Shown here: in pieces, positions 20,168 through 29,547 of the stretch
How positions within the stretch are numbered: position 1 is the first letter of the stretch
Layout of the letters: every line of letters begins with the position of its first letter
Assembly: GCF_025147485.1 (NCBI RefSeq)
Contig: NZ_CP102263.1
Location: 3,299,501-3,363,500 of the forward strand
DNA length: 64,000 nt
Source: Bacteroides uniformis
GTDB lineage: Bacteria > Bacteroidota > Bacteroidia > Bacteroidales > Bacteroidaceae
Direction of reading: 5' to 3'
Notes under the pieces: generated by a model
What the model saw: the letters and a program-made list of their open reading frames with translations, nothing else
Told to the model about the DNA's origin: nothing
The model's database searches: none
Made by a program: the position numbers and the translations under genes

Positions 20168-21179
20168 GGAAACCATACATATAGAGAATCTTTCCATCGG
20201 TTACCCCGGCAAGGGGGATGTGAAAGTGGTGGCAGACGGCATTTGCGCCGGAATCAACAGTGGTGAGCTGACTTGCTTGTTGGGAGCTAATGGAGTGGGG
20301 AAGTCCACGCTGCTTCGTACGTTGTCTGCCTTCCAGCCAAAACTTGGAGGAAACATATTTATTGAAGGAAAAGAGATTGGGGACTATACCGACAAGCAGC
20401 TTTCGCGCGTCATTAGTGTGGTGCTGACGGAGAAGTGCGATATACGCAATATGTCCGTCGTAGAACTGATAGGTCTGGGGCGTAGCCCCTACACCGGTTT
20501 CTGGGGAACTCTTTCGAAAGAGGACAAGACTGTGGTGGACAAATCCATCGCCCTGGTAGGCATTCCCCACCTGGCGCACCGCATGGTGCATACGCTGAGT
20601 GACGGTGAACGGCAGAAGGTGATGATAGCCAAGGCGCTCGCCCAGGAAACTCCCGTCATCTATCTGGATGAACCGACAGCTTTCCTTGATTTTCCCAGTA
20701 AAGTAGAGATGATGCAACTGCTTCACCAGCTCAGCCGGCAAACGGACAAGACGATTTTCCTTTCTACTCACGACTTGGAACTGGCCCTGCAGATAGCGGA
20801 CAAAATATGGCTGATGGACAAGGTGAACGGCGTAACTATCGGTACTCCCGAGGACCTTTCGTTGAACGGCAGCCTGAGCAATTTCTTTGCCCGTAAGGGT
20901 ATTGCCTTTGATTTGGAAACGGGACTGTTCAGGGTAGCCAATGAATATACCTCCCAGATACGCTTGGCGGGCCACGGGCAGAAGTATGCCATGGTGCGCA
21001 AGGCACTCCAGAGAAACGGGATTCTGGCAAACCGGAATGTTGAATCGGAGATTTATATCGAAACCGGAGATTTGAAGGGAGACGGCAGCTTCGTATTCCA
21101 TCGACCGGGCAAGGAGCCGGTAACAGTGTACTCCATTGAGAAATTGCTGCAAATAGTCTTGTCATTCCATTCCCTATGA
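20160..21179 (+). CDS. btuD: BtuD-like ABC ATPase with C-terminal extension
   Basis: A 339-residue ATPase. The Walker A is LLGANGVGKSTLLRT, the signature LSDGERQKVMIAKAL, Walker B VIYLDEPTAFLD and the switch His is in FLSTHDLEL. The nucleotide-binding domain ends near residue 250, and about 85 further residues form an extension (for example IYIETGDLKGDGSFVFHRPG) absent from E. coli BtuD. The extension's role is unknown; a regulatory domain is possible. The stop overlaps the MATE gene start by 4 bases. A permease partner lies directly upstream. Confidence 0.84.
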   Translation: MNKETIHIENLSIGYPGKGDVKVVADGICAGINSGELTCLLGANGVGKSTLLRTLSAFQPKLGGNIFIEGKEIGDYTDKQLSRVISVVLTEKCDIRNMSVVELIGLGRSPYTGFWGTLSKEDKTVVDKSIALVGIPHLAHRMVHTLSDGERQKVMIAKALAQETPVIYLDEPTAFLDFPSKVEMMQLLHQLSRQTDKTIFLSTHDLELALQIADKIWLMDKVNGVTIGTPEDLSLNGSLSNFFARKGIAFDLETGLFRVANEYTSQIRLAGHGQKYAMVRKALQRNGILANRNVESEIYIETGDLKGDGSFVFHRPGKEPVTVYSIEKLLQIVLSFHSL

Positions 21180-22555
21180 TGCACCATTCTGCAAAGGATA
21201 ATTATGTCCACTTAACGACGACTCCGGTCCCCCGGCTGATTACGTCATTGGCTGTGCCGACCATCATCAGCATGCTGGTGACGTCCTTCTACAACATGGC
21301 AGATACCTATTTTGTGGGTAAAATAAATACCCAGTCTACGGCTGCCGTAGGTATCGTGTTTTCTGTGATGTCCATTATCCAGGCTGTGGGATTCTTCTTC
21401 GGTCATGGTTCGGGGAACTACATCTCCCGTAAGTTGGGGGCGCAGGAAACGGAGAGTGCCGAGAAGATGGCATCCACCGGCTTCTTTTTTGCCTTGTTTA
21501 TCGGAGCGGCTCTGGCTGTGCTGGGATTGCTGTTCCTTACACCGCTTTCCCTTGCTTTGGGGTCGACGCCTACTATTCTTCCGTATACGGAGCGCTATTT
21601 GGGAATCATTCTGCTGGGTACTCCTTTTATGACCGCCTCATTGGTGCTGAATAACCAAATACGTTTTCAAGGTAATGCGGCGTATGCCATGGTGGGGATT
21701 GTGAGTGGGGCGGTCATCAACGTGGTGCTCGACCCTATCCTGATTTTTGTATGCGATATGGGCATATCCGGTGCCGCACTGGCCACAGTAGTCAGCCAGA
21801 TATGTAGTTTCATCCTTTTGCTATATATGGGGCGCAGAGGAGGAAATATACGTATACGTTACAGAAACTTTACGCCTACACTGGCTTTCATCAAGGAAAT
21901 TATTGGGGGTGGAACTCCGTCACTCACCCGGCAGGGACTGGCAAGCGTGGCAACCATTTTGCTGAACGTGGCGGCCGGTGCATATGGTGACGCAGCTATT
22001 GCAGGGATGTCCATTGTGACGCGTATCTCTATGTTTATCAATGCTTTCCTAATTGGTTTCGGGCAAGGCTTCCAACCGGTATGCGGATTCAATTATGGTG
22101 CCGGGCTGTATGCCAGAGTGCGCCAAGGATTCTGGTTCTGTGTGAAGGTAGGCTTTTTCTTTTTGCTGGTTTGTGCGGTGGCAGGTATGGGATATGCCGA
22201 GGAGATTGTCTCCATCTTCCGCAAGGGAGACCCTGCTGTTGTAGCTACCGGTGCGGCAGCATTGCGCTGGCAGTTCATCACCTATCCGTTGGGTGCATGG
22301 ATTGTGGTCAGCAACATGATGCTGCAGACTATCCGCAAGCCCGTACGCGCTACGATACTTTCCTCTGCCCGTCAAGGGCTGTTCTTCATCCCCCTCATCT
22401 TCATTCTTCCTTATTTCTTAGGACTGAAAGGGGTGGAGATGTGCCAGGCGGCGTCGGACATGCTGACCTTCTTCCTCGCCATTCCATTGACCTGCGGGGT
22501 GCTGGCGGAGATGAAGAGGAAGGAGGCGGAACAACTGCAACAGCGGCAATCTTGA
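21176..22555 (+). CDS. MATE family efflux transporter
   Basis: A 459-residue membrane protein with about twelve hydrophobic helices in two related halves. PRLITSLAVPTIISMLVTSF at the N-terminus and the repeated half from VRQGFWFCVKVGF are typical of MATE proteins of the DinF/NorM-like group, which export drugs or metabolites using Na+ or H+ gradients. It is translationally coupled to the ATPase gene of a B12-type importer (4-base overlap), so it may exchange or expel a related compound, but this is inference. It ends 13 bases from the convergent choloylglycine-hydrolase gene. Confidence 0.86.
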   Translation: MMHHSAKDNYVHLTTTPVPRLITSLAVPTIISMLVTSFYNMADTYFVGKINTQSTAAVGIVFSVMSIIQAVGFFFGHGSGNYISRKLGAQETESAEKMASTGFFFALFIGAALAVLGLLFLTPLSLALGSTPTILPYTERYLGIILLGTPFMTASLVLNNQIRFQGNAAYAMVGIVSGAVINVVLDPILIFVCDMGISGAALATVVSQICSFILLLYMGRRGGNIRIRYRNFTPTLAFIKEIIGGGTPSLTRQGLASVATILLNVAAGAYGDAAIAGMSIVTRISMFINAFLIGFGQGFQPVCGFNYGAGLYARVRQGFWFCVKVGFFFLLVCAVAGMGYAEEIVSIFRKGDPAVVATGAAALRWQFITYPLGAWIVVSNMMLQTIRKPVRATILSSARQGLFFIPLIFILPYFLGLKGVEMCQAASDMLTFFLAIPLTCGVLAEMKRKEAEQLQQRQS

Positions 22556-22568
22556 AGTTTCTGCGTCC

Positions 22569-23654
22569 CTATTCAATTTTCACGGGAGCTATCGGTTGCC
22601 GCTTCACTTTATCGAGGGGAGCTGCATGGTACTCGATGCGCCCGAAGTCTATCTGTCTCAAATCAATGCTTCTGATTGTACTGTTGTACATGGTGCGATA
22701 GTAGATGATACCGTTTGTCATATCTGTGGCCGATGTCCATTGGGTGGCACTTGGAATATTGGCAGGAACCTGGCCGAGGGGAAACTCGATGCCTACGGGT
22801 ATATCAAAGTTATTCAGTATCTGAAAACATTGGAGAACGGTTTCCTGTGCGGTATTCTGTGGTGGTGTAGAAGTCTGGTAGAAAGCGGCACGGATAAAGC
22901 GGGAAGGGGGAGTCACATCTCCCGGAATTCCCAAAAAGCCGCTTCCCGAACCGAAAGGGGCTATAGTCACATTGCCCAGCGATTTGCTTTCGGCACTGCC
23001 CGGGTAGAGGTTCACATAATTGTTTAAGTTGGTCATCTGCCAGTCAAAGCCGGGGGAGTTTGTCAATACTCCCAGTTTGTTTTCATAGAAACGGGGCTGT
23101 CCGTCGATGAACTCCAATACCAGTTGGCGGCCGGTCTTGTCTGCAATCCGCCAATGTACGGTGGAGGCGCGTGGGTCAATGGCTATGACCGTTACATTTT
23201 CAATAGCCTCCTTTACCTCGTCCACAGTAGAAAAGCTTCCCAACAGCCATGATACCAATTGTAAATCGGCTATGCTCGACGCTTTTCGTGTGGGGTCGTA
23301 CTCCTCATATTTGCCATATCCGGGAAAGTAGAACAGCCCGGCGGAGAGCCCGGCTTCATTCAGACCTTCGGCCACGAACTCCTTTTGCTCCACTGCCAGG
23401 CCTACGTAGCCATAGCGTGAGGTGAACTCCATGCCGGACAGACTGCCTCCGGGTGTCAGTGATTGTTGCGAATAACCGCGCGGTACGATGACGTACTGGC
23501 TGTTCAGCTCACTGCCTCCCCATTCGATGGTGCGGGCTACGACGTGCGCATTGTCTTTGGCCGTCAGGGTGATACCGGTACATGCCTCTGCTGTTTGAGG
23601 GGCGAAGGTGAGGGCTGTCATTGCTGCCAGCAGGATAGGAATTCTTTTTGCCAT
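22569..23654 (-). CDS. Choloylglycine hydrolase-family enzyme (bile salt hydrolase / penicillin V acylase type)
   Basis: A 361-residue exported Ntn-hydrolase. After the signal peptide (to ...TAEA) Cys25 would become the N-terminal nucleophile (CTGITLTAKD). Counting it as 1, Arg17 and Glu20 are in ARTIEWG, the arrangement of the penicillin acylase-like branch of the family, and a conserved Arg lies in SRFIRAAFY. Members deconjugate bile salts or cleave penicillin V or acyl-homoserine lactones; Bacteroides enzymes with RTxEW are often bile salt hydrolases, but substrate cannot be decided from sequence. I chose the start at 23654 (MAKRIP) because the signal peptide begins there. It lies 67 bases after the barrel gene. 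Confidence 0.82.
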   Translation of the reverse strand: MAKRIPILLAAMTALTFAPQTAEACTGITLTAKDNAHVVARTIEWGGSELNSQYVIVPRGYSQQSLTPGGSLSGMEFTSRYGYVGLAVEQKEFVAEGLNEAGLSAGLFYFPGYGKYEEYDPTRKASSIADLQLVSWLLGSFSTVDEVKEAIENVTVIAIDPRASTVHWRIADKTGRQLVLEFIDGQPRFYENKLGVLTNSPGFDWQMTNLNNYVNLYPGSAESKSLGNVTIAPFGSGSGFLGIPGDVTPPSRFIRAAFYQTSTPPQNTAQETVLQCFQILNNFDIPVGIEFPLGQVPANIPSATQWTSATDMTNGIIYYRTMYNSTIRSIDLRQIDFGRIEYHAAPLDKVKRQPIAPVKIE

Positions 23655-23721
23655 ATTATTCAGTTTATATTGTTGAGTATCTGTTTGTATACTAAACAAC
23701 TCTGTATGGCAAAATGTTCCC

Positions 23722-24393
23722 TTACCAGAACCGGTACCCCAGCGTGAAGAATGCGGCGAAGTTCTTGGGAAAATATCCTCCTTCTTCCGAATGACCTATC
23801 ATCTGGTTTATCTGCTCATTGACTTTTACCAGTCCCACTTGTGTCTCTGCACCGATGATGAATCTTCTGTATTCAAAAGTAAGTCCCAAGGCAATACCTG
23901 CATCGAAACGGTTGTTACCCATTTTCCCGTCTACCATGCTGCCGAAAGTGTCTATCTTGAACTGGTATCCTCCCTGGATACTGCTACTATATTCGTAGGT
24001 TTCGCCGGAGGTCTTGCCTGCCACACCTATGGCCGCATAAGGGCCGACACTCAGCGAGGCATGATAATCCTTGCCCAGATGGAGGCGGGCCGCTATCATG
24101 AGGGGGATTTGCAGATACAGTTCATGCATTTTGGCCTTGCCGATGTGGCTTATCTCGTCTTTACCGCCGATGGACACGAATTCCAATGCGGATTGCAGCA
24201 CCCAGGTCTTGTTGAGGACATATTCTGCACCGACACCAGCTTTGTAAGCTATTTGGGTGTCACTACTGGAGTGTTTTCCATGAAAATGGGAGGTACCGAT
24301 TCCAGCTTTTGCATGAAAGGACAGCGGGCTTTGTGCCAGACCGGTCAGTACGGTCATTGCCATACAGACGGTAATGATTATCTTCTTCTTCAT
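23722..24393 (-). CDS. Outer-membrane beta-barrel protein (porin-like)
   Basis: A 223-residue protein with a signal peptide (to about GLAQSP), alternating hydrophobic strands, and a C-terminal FFTLGYRFW ending in an aromatic residue, as in BamA-inserted barrels. It resembles the PorT/OmpW-like 'outer membrane beta-barrel' family of Bacteroidetes (short, about eight strands). Its ATG overlaps the stop of cbiJD by 4 bases, so it is translated with the cobalamin enzymes. A role in passage or sensing of a corrin precursor is a guess; no function is known. Confidence 0.75.
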   Translation of the reverse strand: MKKKIIITVCMAMTVLTGLAQSPLSFHAKAGIGTSHFHGKHSSSDTQIAYKAGVGAEYVLNKTWVLQSALEFVSIGGKDEISHIGKAKMHELYLQIPLMIAARLHLGKDYHASLSVGPYAAIGVAGKTSGETYEYSSSIQGGYQFKIDTFGSMVDGKMGNNRFDAGIALGLTFEYRRFIIGAETQVGLVKVNEQINQMIGHSEEGGYFPKNFAAFFTLGYRFW

Positions 24394-26285
24394 GAGTAAA
24401 TTTTTCCGTTTTCGGTTATGAGTAATACTGTTAGTTCGCTGTTGGGCAGCAAGGGGTCACAGTGCCGGTGACAGAGCTCAATCAGTGCCTTGCCAAACTT
24501 TTCCAGCAGCTCTTCGGGAATGATGTCCCAGAGTTCACGCGCCAGGTTCATCTGTCCGATGGCGGCAAGTGTTTCTTCGCTGCATCCCGTCTGGCGTGCC
24601 AGGTCTTGAATGAATTCCTTATTCATGGTCACTTTCTTGCTGTGGGTATCCAGATTGCCTTCGGCCAGTTTCACGGCCTTTCCCATCATCACGCCGAGGG
24701 TGACGTGCGGTACTTGCTCTTCGGCTGCTATTTTCAAGGTTTCGCCGATAAAGTTGCCGTAATGCACGAAAGCCTGGGTGGGGAGGTCGGGATAATACGC
24801 CTTGATGAAACGTTCGCTCTTTGCGCCGGAGCTGATGACGATACGAGGGTTCCGGGTTGCCTTTGCCACTTCCATGGACTTCCGGATGGAATTGATGAAG
24901 GCTTCCGAGGAGAATGGCTTCACGATGCCGGAGGTCCCGATAATGGAAATGCCTCCTTCGATACCGAGGCGGGGATTGAAGGTGCGTTTGGCTATTTCTT
25001 CTCCACCGGGGATGGAGATGGTAATGAGAATAGGATTGGGCTGTTTGGCAATATGGAGGCGTTCAAGCCATAGCTTGACGTTCTTCTTTATCATTTCGCG
25101 TGGGGTGTCGTTGATGGCAGAGCTACCGAGCTCAAGTCCCAGACCGGGCATGGTGATGACACCTACGCCTTCGCCGCCGCAGACGATGATGTTGTAGTCG
25201 TCCTGGGGAGTGTCTTCCGGCAGCGGGTCGTCTATGCGGAAAGGTATGGCTATATTGGCCACAACTTTCATCCCGTTGGTGATGTCCGGGTCGTCGCCGG
25301 CATCCTTGATGACGGTAGCGCTTGTCTCGAACATGCCGTCACCGTTTTCCAGAAGGTCGGAGTGGGGAATATGGTGCTGCGGCTCTACGGGAACCTGTAT
25401 GGTTTCTCCGTTGGGAAGAACTACCGGAAATTCCGTAGGACGCTTTTTGAAGTAGATATTGAATACATCCCAGGTGGCGGCTACGGCGGCAGCGGCGGCA
25501 CATGTTCCGGTAGTCAGTCCGCTGCGCAGGGGGAAGAAGTCGGGTAAATGTTTCTCGACTATGCGGCGCAGGCCATGCTCGCCGTTTACACAGATAAACT
25601 TGCCGGATGTCTCGGGGCGTCGGATGGCAAAGATGCGTATACCCAGTTGCCGGGCAGCTTCCACCTTCTCGCAGAATCCACCGGATATCCCGCTTTCCTT
25701 GAGGAGTATGGCTTCGGGATGAAGCTGTTTCATCAGGACTTGCTCGTCTTCTCCGGGTGTGTAGTAGTAGAGGTTCTTCTCGGAGAAGCCCTGTTCCCGG
25801 GCGAGCTTGCGCGAGCTGTTACGGTCGAGGATGCGGAAGTAACAGCAGGCATTCTGCCACAAAGGCTTCAGCTTACCTATGGTCTGTACGCCGGTCAGTG
25901 CAAGTAAGATGAAAATCTTTTCTTTCTGTATCTTCTCGATGGCATCGTCATAATCCCTGCACCAGGTGATGTGTTCTTCATCGCGTTCCGGGAAGATACG
26001 CTCGAAACGGATGACGGGGATATTCGATTCCACGGAGACTTGTTCCAGAGTCTCATGCAGCTGTGTGGCAAAGGGGTGCGCGGCGTCTATCAGCAGCTTT
26101 ATGTGATGCTGTGCACAGAATGTTTCTATTTCTATTGCATCCATCGCGCCTTGCAGGCGGATGCCATTATGCAGAAGTACGTCCTGCTCATCCCCTTTGG
26201 TAGAATAGTAGAAAGTTTTTCCGGCTTCTTCAAGGGTTTGGATGGCTATGCGTCCTTCGGTGGTTCCGCCAAATATTAATATCAT
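24390..26285 (-). CDS. cbiJD: Fused precorrin-6A reductase and cobalt-precorrin-5B C1-methyltransferase (CbiJ-CbiD)
   Basis: A 631-residue two-domain enzyme of corrin synthesis. Residues 1 to about 245 are the NAD(P)H-dependent CbiJ/CobK reductase (MILIFGGTTEGRIAIQTLEE, LLIDAAHPFATQLHE, LLKESGISGGF). From about 253 the CbiD methyltransferase begins (LRSGLTTGTCAAAAAVAATW), with GTSGIVKPFSSEAFINSIR and VIVSSGAKSERF-like blocks. The two steps are not adjacent in the pathway, so the fusion probably ensures co-expression. It lies 32 bases after cbiGF and overlaps the downstream barrel gene. Confidence 0.9.
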   Translation of the reverse strand: MILIFGGTTEGRIAIQTLEEAGKTFYYSTKGDEQDVLLHNGIRLQGAMDAIEIETFCAQHHIKLLIDAAHPFATQLHETLEQVSVESNIPVIRFERIFPERDEEHITWCRDYDDAIEKIQKEKIFILLALTGVQTIGKLKPLWQNACCYFRILDRNSSRKLAREQGFSEKNLYYYTPGEDEQVLMKQLHPEAILLKESGISGGFCEKVEAARQLGIRIFAIRRPETSGKFICVNGEHGLRRIVEKHLPDFFPLRSGLTTGTCAAAAAVAATWDVFNIYFKKRPTEFPVVLPNGETIQVPVEPQHHIPHSDLLENGDGMFETSATVIKDAGDDPDITNGMKVVANIAIPFRIDDPLPEDTPQDDYNIIVCGGEGVGVITMPGLGLELGSSAINDTPREMIKKNVKLWLERLHIAKQPNPILITISIPGGEEIAKRTFNPRLGIEGGISIIGTSGIVKPFSSEAFINSIRKSMEVAKATRNPRIVISSGAKSERFIKAYYPDLPTQAFVHYGNFIGETLKIAAEEQVPHVTLGVMMGKAVKLAEGNLDTHSKKVTMNKEFIQDLARQTGCSEETLAAIGQMNLARELWDIIPEELLEKFGKALIELCHRHCDPLLPNSELTVLLITENGKIYS

Positions 26286-26317
26286 GTTTGAATGTTTATG
26301 GGTGATTAATCGTTGAT

Positions 26318-28171
26318 TTATTTCCGGTACAGATGCTTGAACTCGTGTGCATAGAGCCGTGACAGACCTTCACGGTTGCCGATGGCTTCGCCTACGACAA
26401 TCATGGTTGTCAAGGTGAGGTTATTTTCCTTCACTATTCTGGCAAGGTCTTTGAGTTCCCCCCTGAATATTTGTTCGTCTTTCCATGTCAAGTGGTAGCA
26501 GACAGCTACGGGGGTAGTTTCCGGATATTCCTGCAACAGTTCTTCCTGCACCTGCTCCGCAATGCTTGCACTGAGGAAGATGCACATGGTACTTTGTGAG
26601 CGTGCCATGAGATGTAGCTTTTCGCGTTCGGGCATGGGCGTACGTCCTTCGCCGCGTGTTAGGATGATGCTTTGCACTTTTTCCGGAATGGTGAACTGCG
26701 ACTTCAAGGCAGCTGCCGCCGCCTGGAAGGAGGATATGCCGGGGGTGATGTGGTAGCTCATGCCGTGCTGGTCAAAGTAGTTCATCTGTTCCTGAATGGC
26801 ACCATAGATACATGGGTCACCCGTATGCAGGCGTACGATGAATTTTCCCTTGTCATAGAACTTCTTCATCACTTCAAATTGTTCTTCCAAATCCATGGAA
26901 GCGGAGCTGAGTACGGTAGCACCGGCCTTGGCACAGAGAGTCAGCTCCTTGGGAACGAGGCTGCCGGCATACAGAATGAGGTCGGCGCGTTCCAGCATTT
27001 GGCGTCCGCGTACGGAAACCAGGTCCGGGTCGCCCGGGCCGGCACCCACTATTTCGATGTGGCCCTGGCGCACAGTTCTTATGTCAAGGGCGGCGGCCAC
27101 GGTATAGTTCTCTCCTTTCTTCTTGGGCACCAGCAGCCGGGAGTTGTTTGCACTCAGTAAGGCGGCGGCTTCACTGACGCTGGGGGTACCCATGTGCTTC
27201 ATGACGGTTTTGCTGGGATGGGGCACCTCTATCTCTGCCAGTTCCTCGGCTGTATAGAAGTAGACCGGGAACTTCTTTTGGAGCGCTTTCACTACCGGTT
27301 CGTCACTTTTAGCTTTAATCGTGGAGATGGAGGCGATGCTTTGGGGCATGATGCCGTATTCCTTCAGTGTGTTCATAATCTCTTTCTCCACTTTCCGCAC
27401 GGGACCTGCCAGCCGGGCAAGGCCGATGCCGAGGTGTACGACACAGGGCACGTAGCATATCATAGGCATTTCCGGGAAGTTGGGGACTTGGGGAGATACG
27501 CACAGAATCAGTTTGAAGCGTGAAGGTTTAATGTCCTGCACCCGGTAGAATACTTCTACATGAGGCGGCAGGTGCGCCTCCATCCAGTCCGTGCCTTCAT
27601 TGCGCACCGTGAGCAGCAGGGCGGTGGGCTTGCCGGAAACGAAGAGGCTGATATGCTCGTTCATGCATACTCTTTTTTTCTCTTCGGGCGTCTTGGCAAG
27701 TTCTGCCAGCAGGAGGGTGGAGGGTTCGGCGTTGATGACCGGAAACCACCCGAAACGTTGGGGCAGGGTATCGAGTCCCCATAGACCGGTGCAGTCGCTT
27801 TGCGTGGTGACTACCGGTTCGGCCCCGAGGATATTCGCTACCTGGTGGGTCAGTTCGTTGGCTCCTCCGATGTGTCCGGAAAGTACGGAGATGGCAAATT
27901 TACCGGTACTGTCCACGCAAATCACGGCAGGGTCGGTATATTTGTTCTTCACGCAAGGAGCGATGGTGCGGACACAGATTCCCATGGCGCCAATGAAGAC
28001 AAAGGCATCATAGCGGTTGAAGTTTTCCGCTGTGAATTTGCCGGCGGATTCTATATGTGTGCATCCCTCTTCGTGCCTGAGGGTGAAGATTTCGGAGTCG
28101 GGAAGTTCGTTGAGCAGTGATTGGGCTATGCTCAAACCGGCTTCGGAGATTAGAATAATAGCTGTTTTCAT
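26318..28171 (-). CDS. cbiGF: Fused cobalt-precorrin-5A hydrolase and precorrin-4 C11-methyltransferase (CbiG-CbiF)
   Basis: A 617-residue fusion. Residues 1 to about 330 are CbiG, which opens the delta-lactone ring and releases acetaldehyde (AFVFIGAMGICVRTIAP, VICVDSTGKFAISVLSGHIG, VVHLGIGLARL). From about 370 comes the CbiF/CobM SAM methylase (IEIVGAGPGDPDLVSVRGRQ, LHTGDPCIYGAIQEQMNYFD, TPGISSFQAAAAALKSQFTI). These two enzymes act consecutively (C11 methylation then ring opening), so channelling is plausible. It sits 11 bases after cbiET and 32 before cbiJD. Confidence 0.91.
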   Translation of the reverse strand: MKTAIILISEAGLSIAQSLLNELPDSEIFTLRHEEGCTHIESAGKFTAENFNRYDAFVFIGAMGICVRTIAPCVKNKYTDPAVICVDSTGKFAISVLSGHIGGANELTHQVANILGAEPVVTTQSDCTGLWGLDTLPQRFGWFPVINAEPSTLLLAELAKTPEEKKRVCMNEHISLFVSGKPTALLLTVRNEGTDWMEAHLPPHVEVFYRVQDIKPSRFKLILCVSPQVPNFPEMPMICYVPCVVHLGIGLARLAGPVRKVEKEIMNTLKEYGIMPQSIASISTIKAKSDEPVVKALQKKFPVYFYTAEELAEIEVPHPSKTVMKHMGTPSVSEAAALLSANNSRLLVPKKKGENYTVAAALDIRTVRQGHIEIVGAGPGDPDLVSVRGRQMLERADLILYAGSLVPKELTLCAKAGATVLSSASMDLEEQFEVMKKFYDKGKFIVRLHTGDPCIYGAIQEQMNYFDQHGMSYHITPGISSFQAAAAALKSQFTIPEKVQSIILTRGEGRTPMPEREKLHLMARSQSTMCIFLSASIAEQVQEELLQEYPETTPVAVCYHLTWKDEQIFRGELKDLARIVKENNLTLTTMIVVGEAIGNREGLSRLYAHEFKHLYRK

Positions 28172-28182
28172 AATGGGTATGT

Positions 28183-29448
28183 TTAAGAAAGCGTGGCTTT
28201 CATAATTTCAATGGGGTTATATTCGTTCAAGGCGATATGGGTGGAAGGGTGGAGCACCATTCCGTTCCGCTCGATTCCTCGGCAGAACGCCTCCTTGCTT
28301 TCTGCCGATACGGAGTTGAAGACGATGCAGCCTTCGGGGTGCAGCACTTGTTTCACTTTCTCTATCATTTCCTCCAGATGTCCGCCGTGTCCACCGATGA
28401 AGACGGCATCGGGGCGGGCAAAGGGAGTGAGGTCGGTGTGCAGGAAATCTCCGGTTATCGCCGTAATGCCCGGCGCGCCGAAGCGGCGGGAGTTGGTGTC
28501 CATCAGCTCTTTTCCTTCGGGGCGTATCTCGAAGGAGATGACGGCGAGATGAGGAAATTGCAGGCGGGCTTCGATGGAGACGGAACCGGTACAGAAACCG
28601 ATGTCCCAGAAGACGCGGCGGCGGTTCAGTTCCAATGCCTGCAGGGTGAGCAGGCGGATGGGAGCCTTGGTTATCATGCGGGCGCGTCCGTCAAGATGTG
28701 CAAACTCTTCATCGGGGATGCCGAAGGGACGGACTGGAAAGTCTGGGGCTTCGCTACCGTGCAGGGAGTTTGTGCGGCATTGTCCGGGATGGCTGTCCAG
28801 CAGCAGGCAGTTGGGATGTTCGAAGTCACCGGAAACCGCTTCCTGGGGTGTCATCCGGCGTATGCGTTCCTTTTCGGGATTGCCGAGATGCTCGCCGATG
28901 TATAGTGTGTAGTGGGAGTACCCGTATTCCAGCATGCGGGCGGCAATGGTGGCCGGGGTATGTTCGCGGTCGGTGAGGATGCCTATTTTGGGGGCACGCT
29001 CTATGAGGGCACGGTCGAACTCCTGCCAGGGGCGTCCTGTCAGGGAGACGGTGCGTATGTCGTCATACGGCATGACGAGGCGGTGTGCCAATGTCTGCAA
29101 GGAATTGAAAGCGGGATAGAGCAGAATGTCTGCCTCGGGAAGCTTACGCTTTATGGTATTGGCAAAACCGAAGAATAACGGGTCGCCGGACGCGAATACA
29201 ATGATGGAGTCGTCCGTAGCCGTCTCTTCGAAGCGGGTAAATATTTCTTCATAACGGGAAAAGACACGCTCCAGCGGTACGGTGATGGAAATCCATTCGG
29301 CCCCGGCAGGCAGCAGAGGACCGACAATCTCCTTATGCCGTATGCCACCGGAGAAGACCTTCCCCTTCCGTATCTGTGCCAGTGCTTCCGGTGGAAAGAA
29401 GGGGGAACGGTTGTCATCCATTCCTATGATTATAAATCTGTGTTTCAT
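28183..29448 (-). CDS. cbiET: Bifunctional cobalt-precorrin-7 C5- and precorrin-6B C15-methyltransferase/decarboxylase (CbiE-CbiT)
   Basis: A 421-residue fusion of CobL type. The N-terminal half (about 1-210) is the CbiE tetrapyrrole methylase, with IIVFASGDPLFFGFANTIKR and the ITVPL region. The C-terminal half (about 240-421) is CbiT, a class I Rossmann methyltransferase with the SAM motif FWDIGFCTGSVSIEARLQFP and DAVFIGGHGGHLEEMIEKV. Together they methylate C5 and C15 and remove the acetate carboxyl at C12. It is in one operon with cbiHC upstream (99-base gap with repeats) and cbiGF downstream. Confidence 0.91.
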   Translation of the reverse strand: MKHRFIIIGMDDNRSPFFPPEALAQIRKGKVFSGGIRHKEIVGPLLPAGAEWISITVPLERVFSRYEEIFTRFEETATDDSIIVFASGDPLFFGFANTIKRKLPEADILLYPAFNSLQTLAHRLVMPYDDIRTVSLTGRPWQEFDRALIERAPKIGILTDREHTPATIAARMLEYGYSHYTLYIGEHLGNPEKERIRRMTPQEAVSGDFEHPNCLLLDSHPGQCRTNSLHGSEAPDFPVRPFGIPDEEFAHLDGRARMITKAPIRLLTLQALELNRRRVFWDIGFCTGSVSIEARLQFPHLAVISFEIRPEGKELMDTNSRRFGAPGITAITGDFLHTDLTPFARPDAVFIGGHGGHLEEMIEKVKQVLHPEGCIVFNSVSAESKEAFCRGIERNGMVLHPSTHIALNEYNPIEIMKATLS

Positions 29449-29473
29449 TCAATGAGTAATCTTATGAAAATAT

Positions 29474-29527
29474 CAAGTAATGTAAGGGGGCATAACAAGT
29501 AATGTTATCGGTCGTAACAAGTAATGT
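29474..29527 (+). repeat. Three 22-bp-spaced CAAGTAATGT repeats inside the cobalamin operon
   Basis: The decamer CAAGTAATGT occurs at 29474, 29496 and 29518, exactly 22 bases apart, with variable linkers. Copies two and three read TAACAAGTAATGTTA, whose ends TAACA/TGTTA are inverted. The block fills the gap between cbiET and the cbiHC gene. The same decamer with the same 22-base spacing occurs at 53152 and 53174. Confidence 0.8.
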
Positions 29528-29547
29528 TATGGAATGTCTCTTTTCAC

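Noticed and set aside
29474..29527. CRISPR-like array from regularly spaced repeats
   Set aside because: The repeat is only about 10-14 bases, there are three units, linkers are about 8-12 bases, and no cas genes are nearby.
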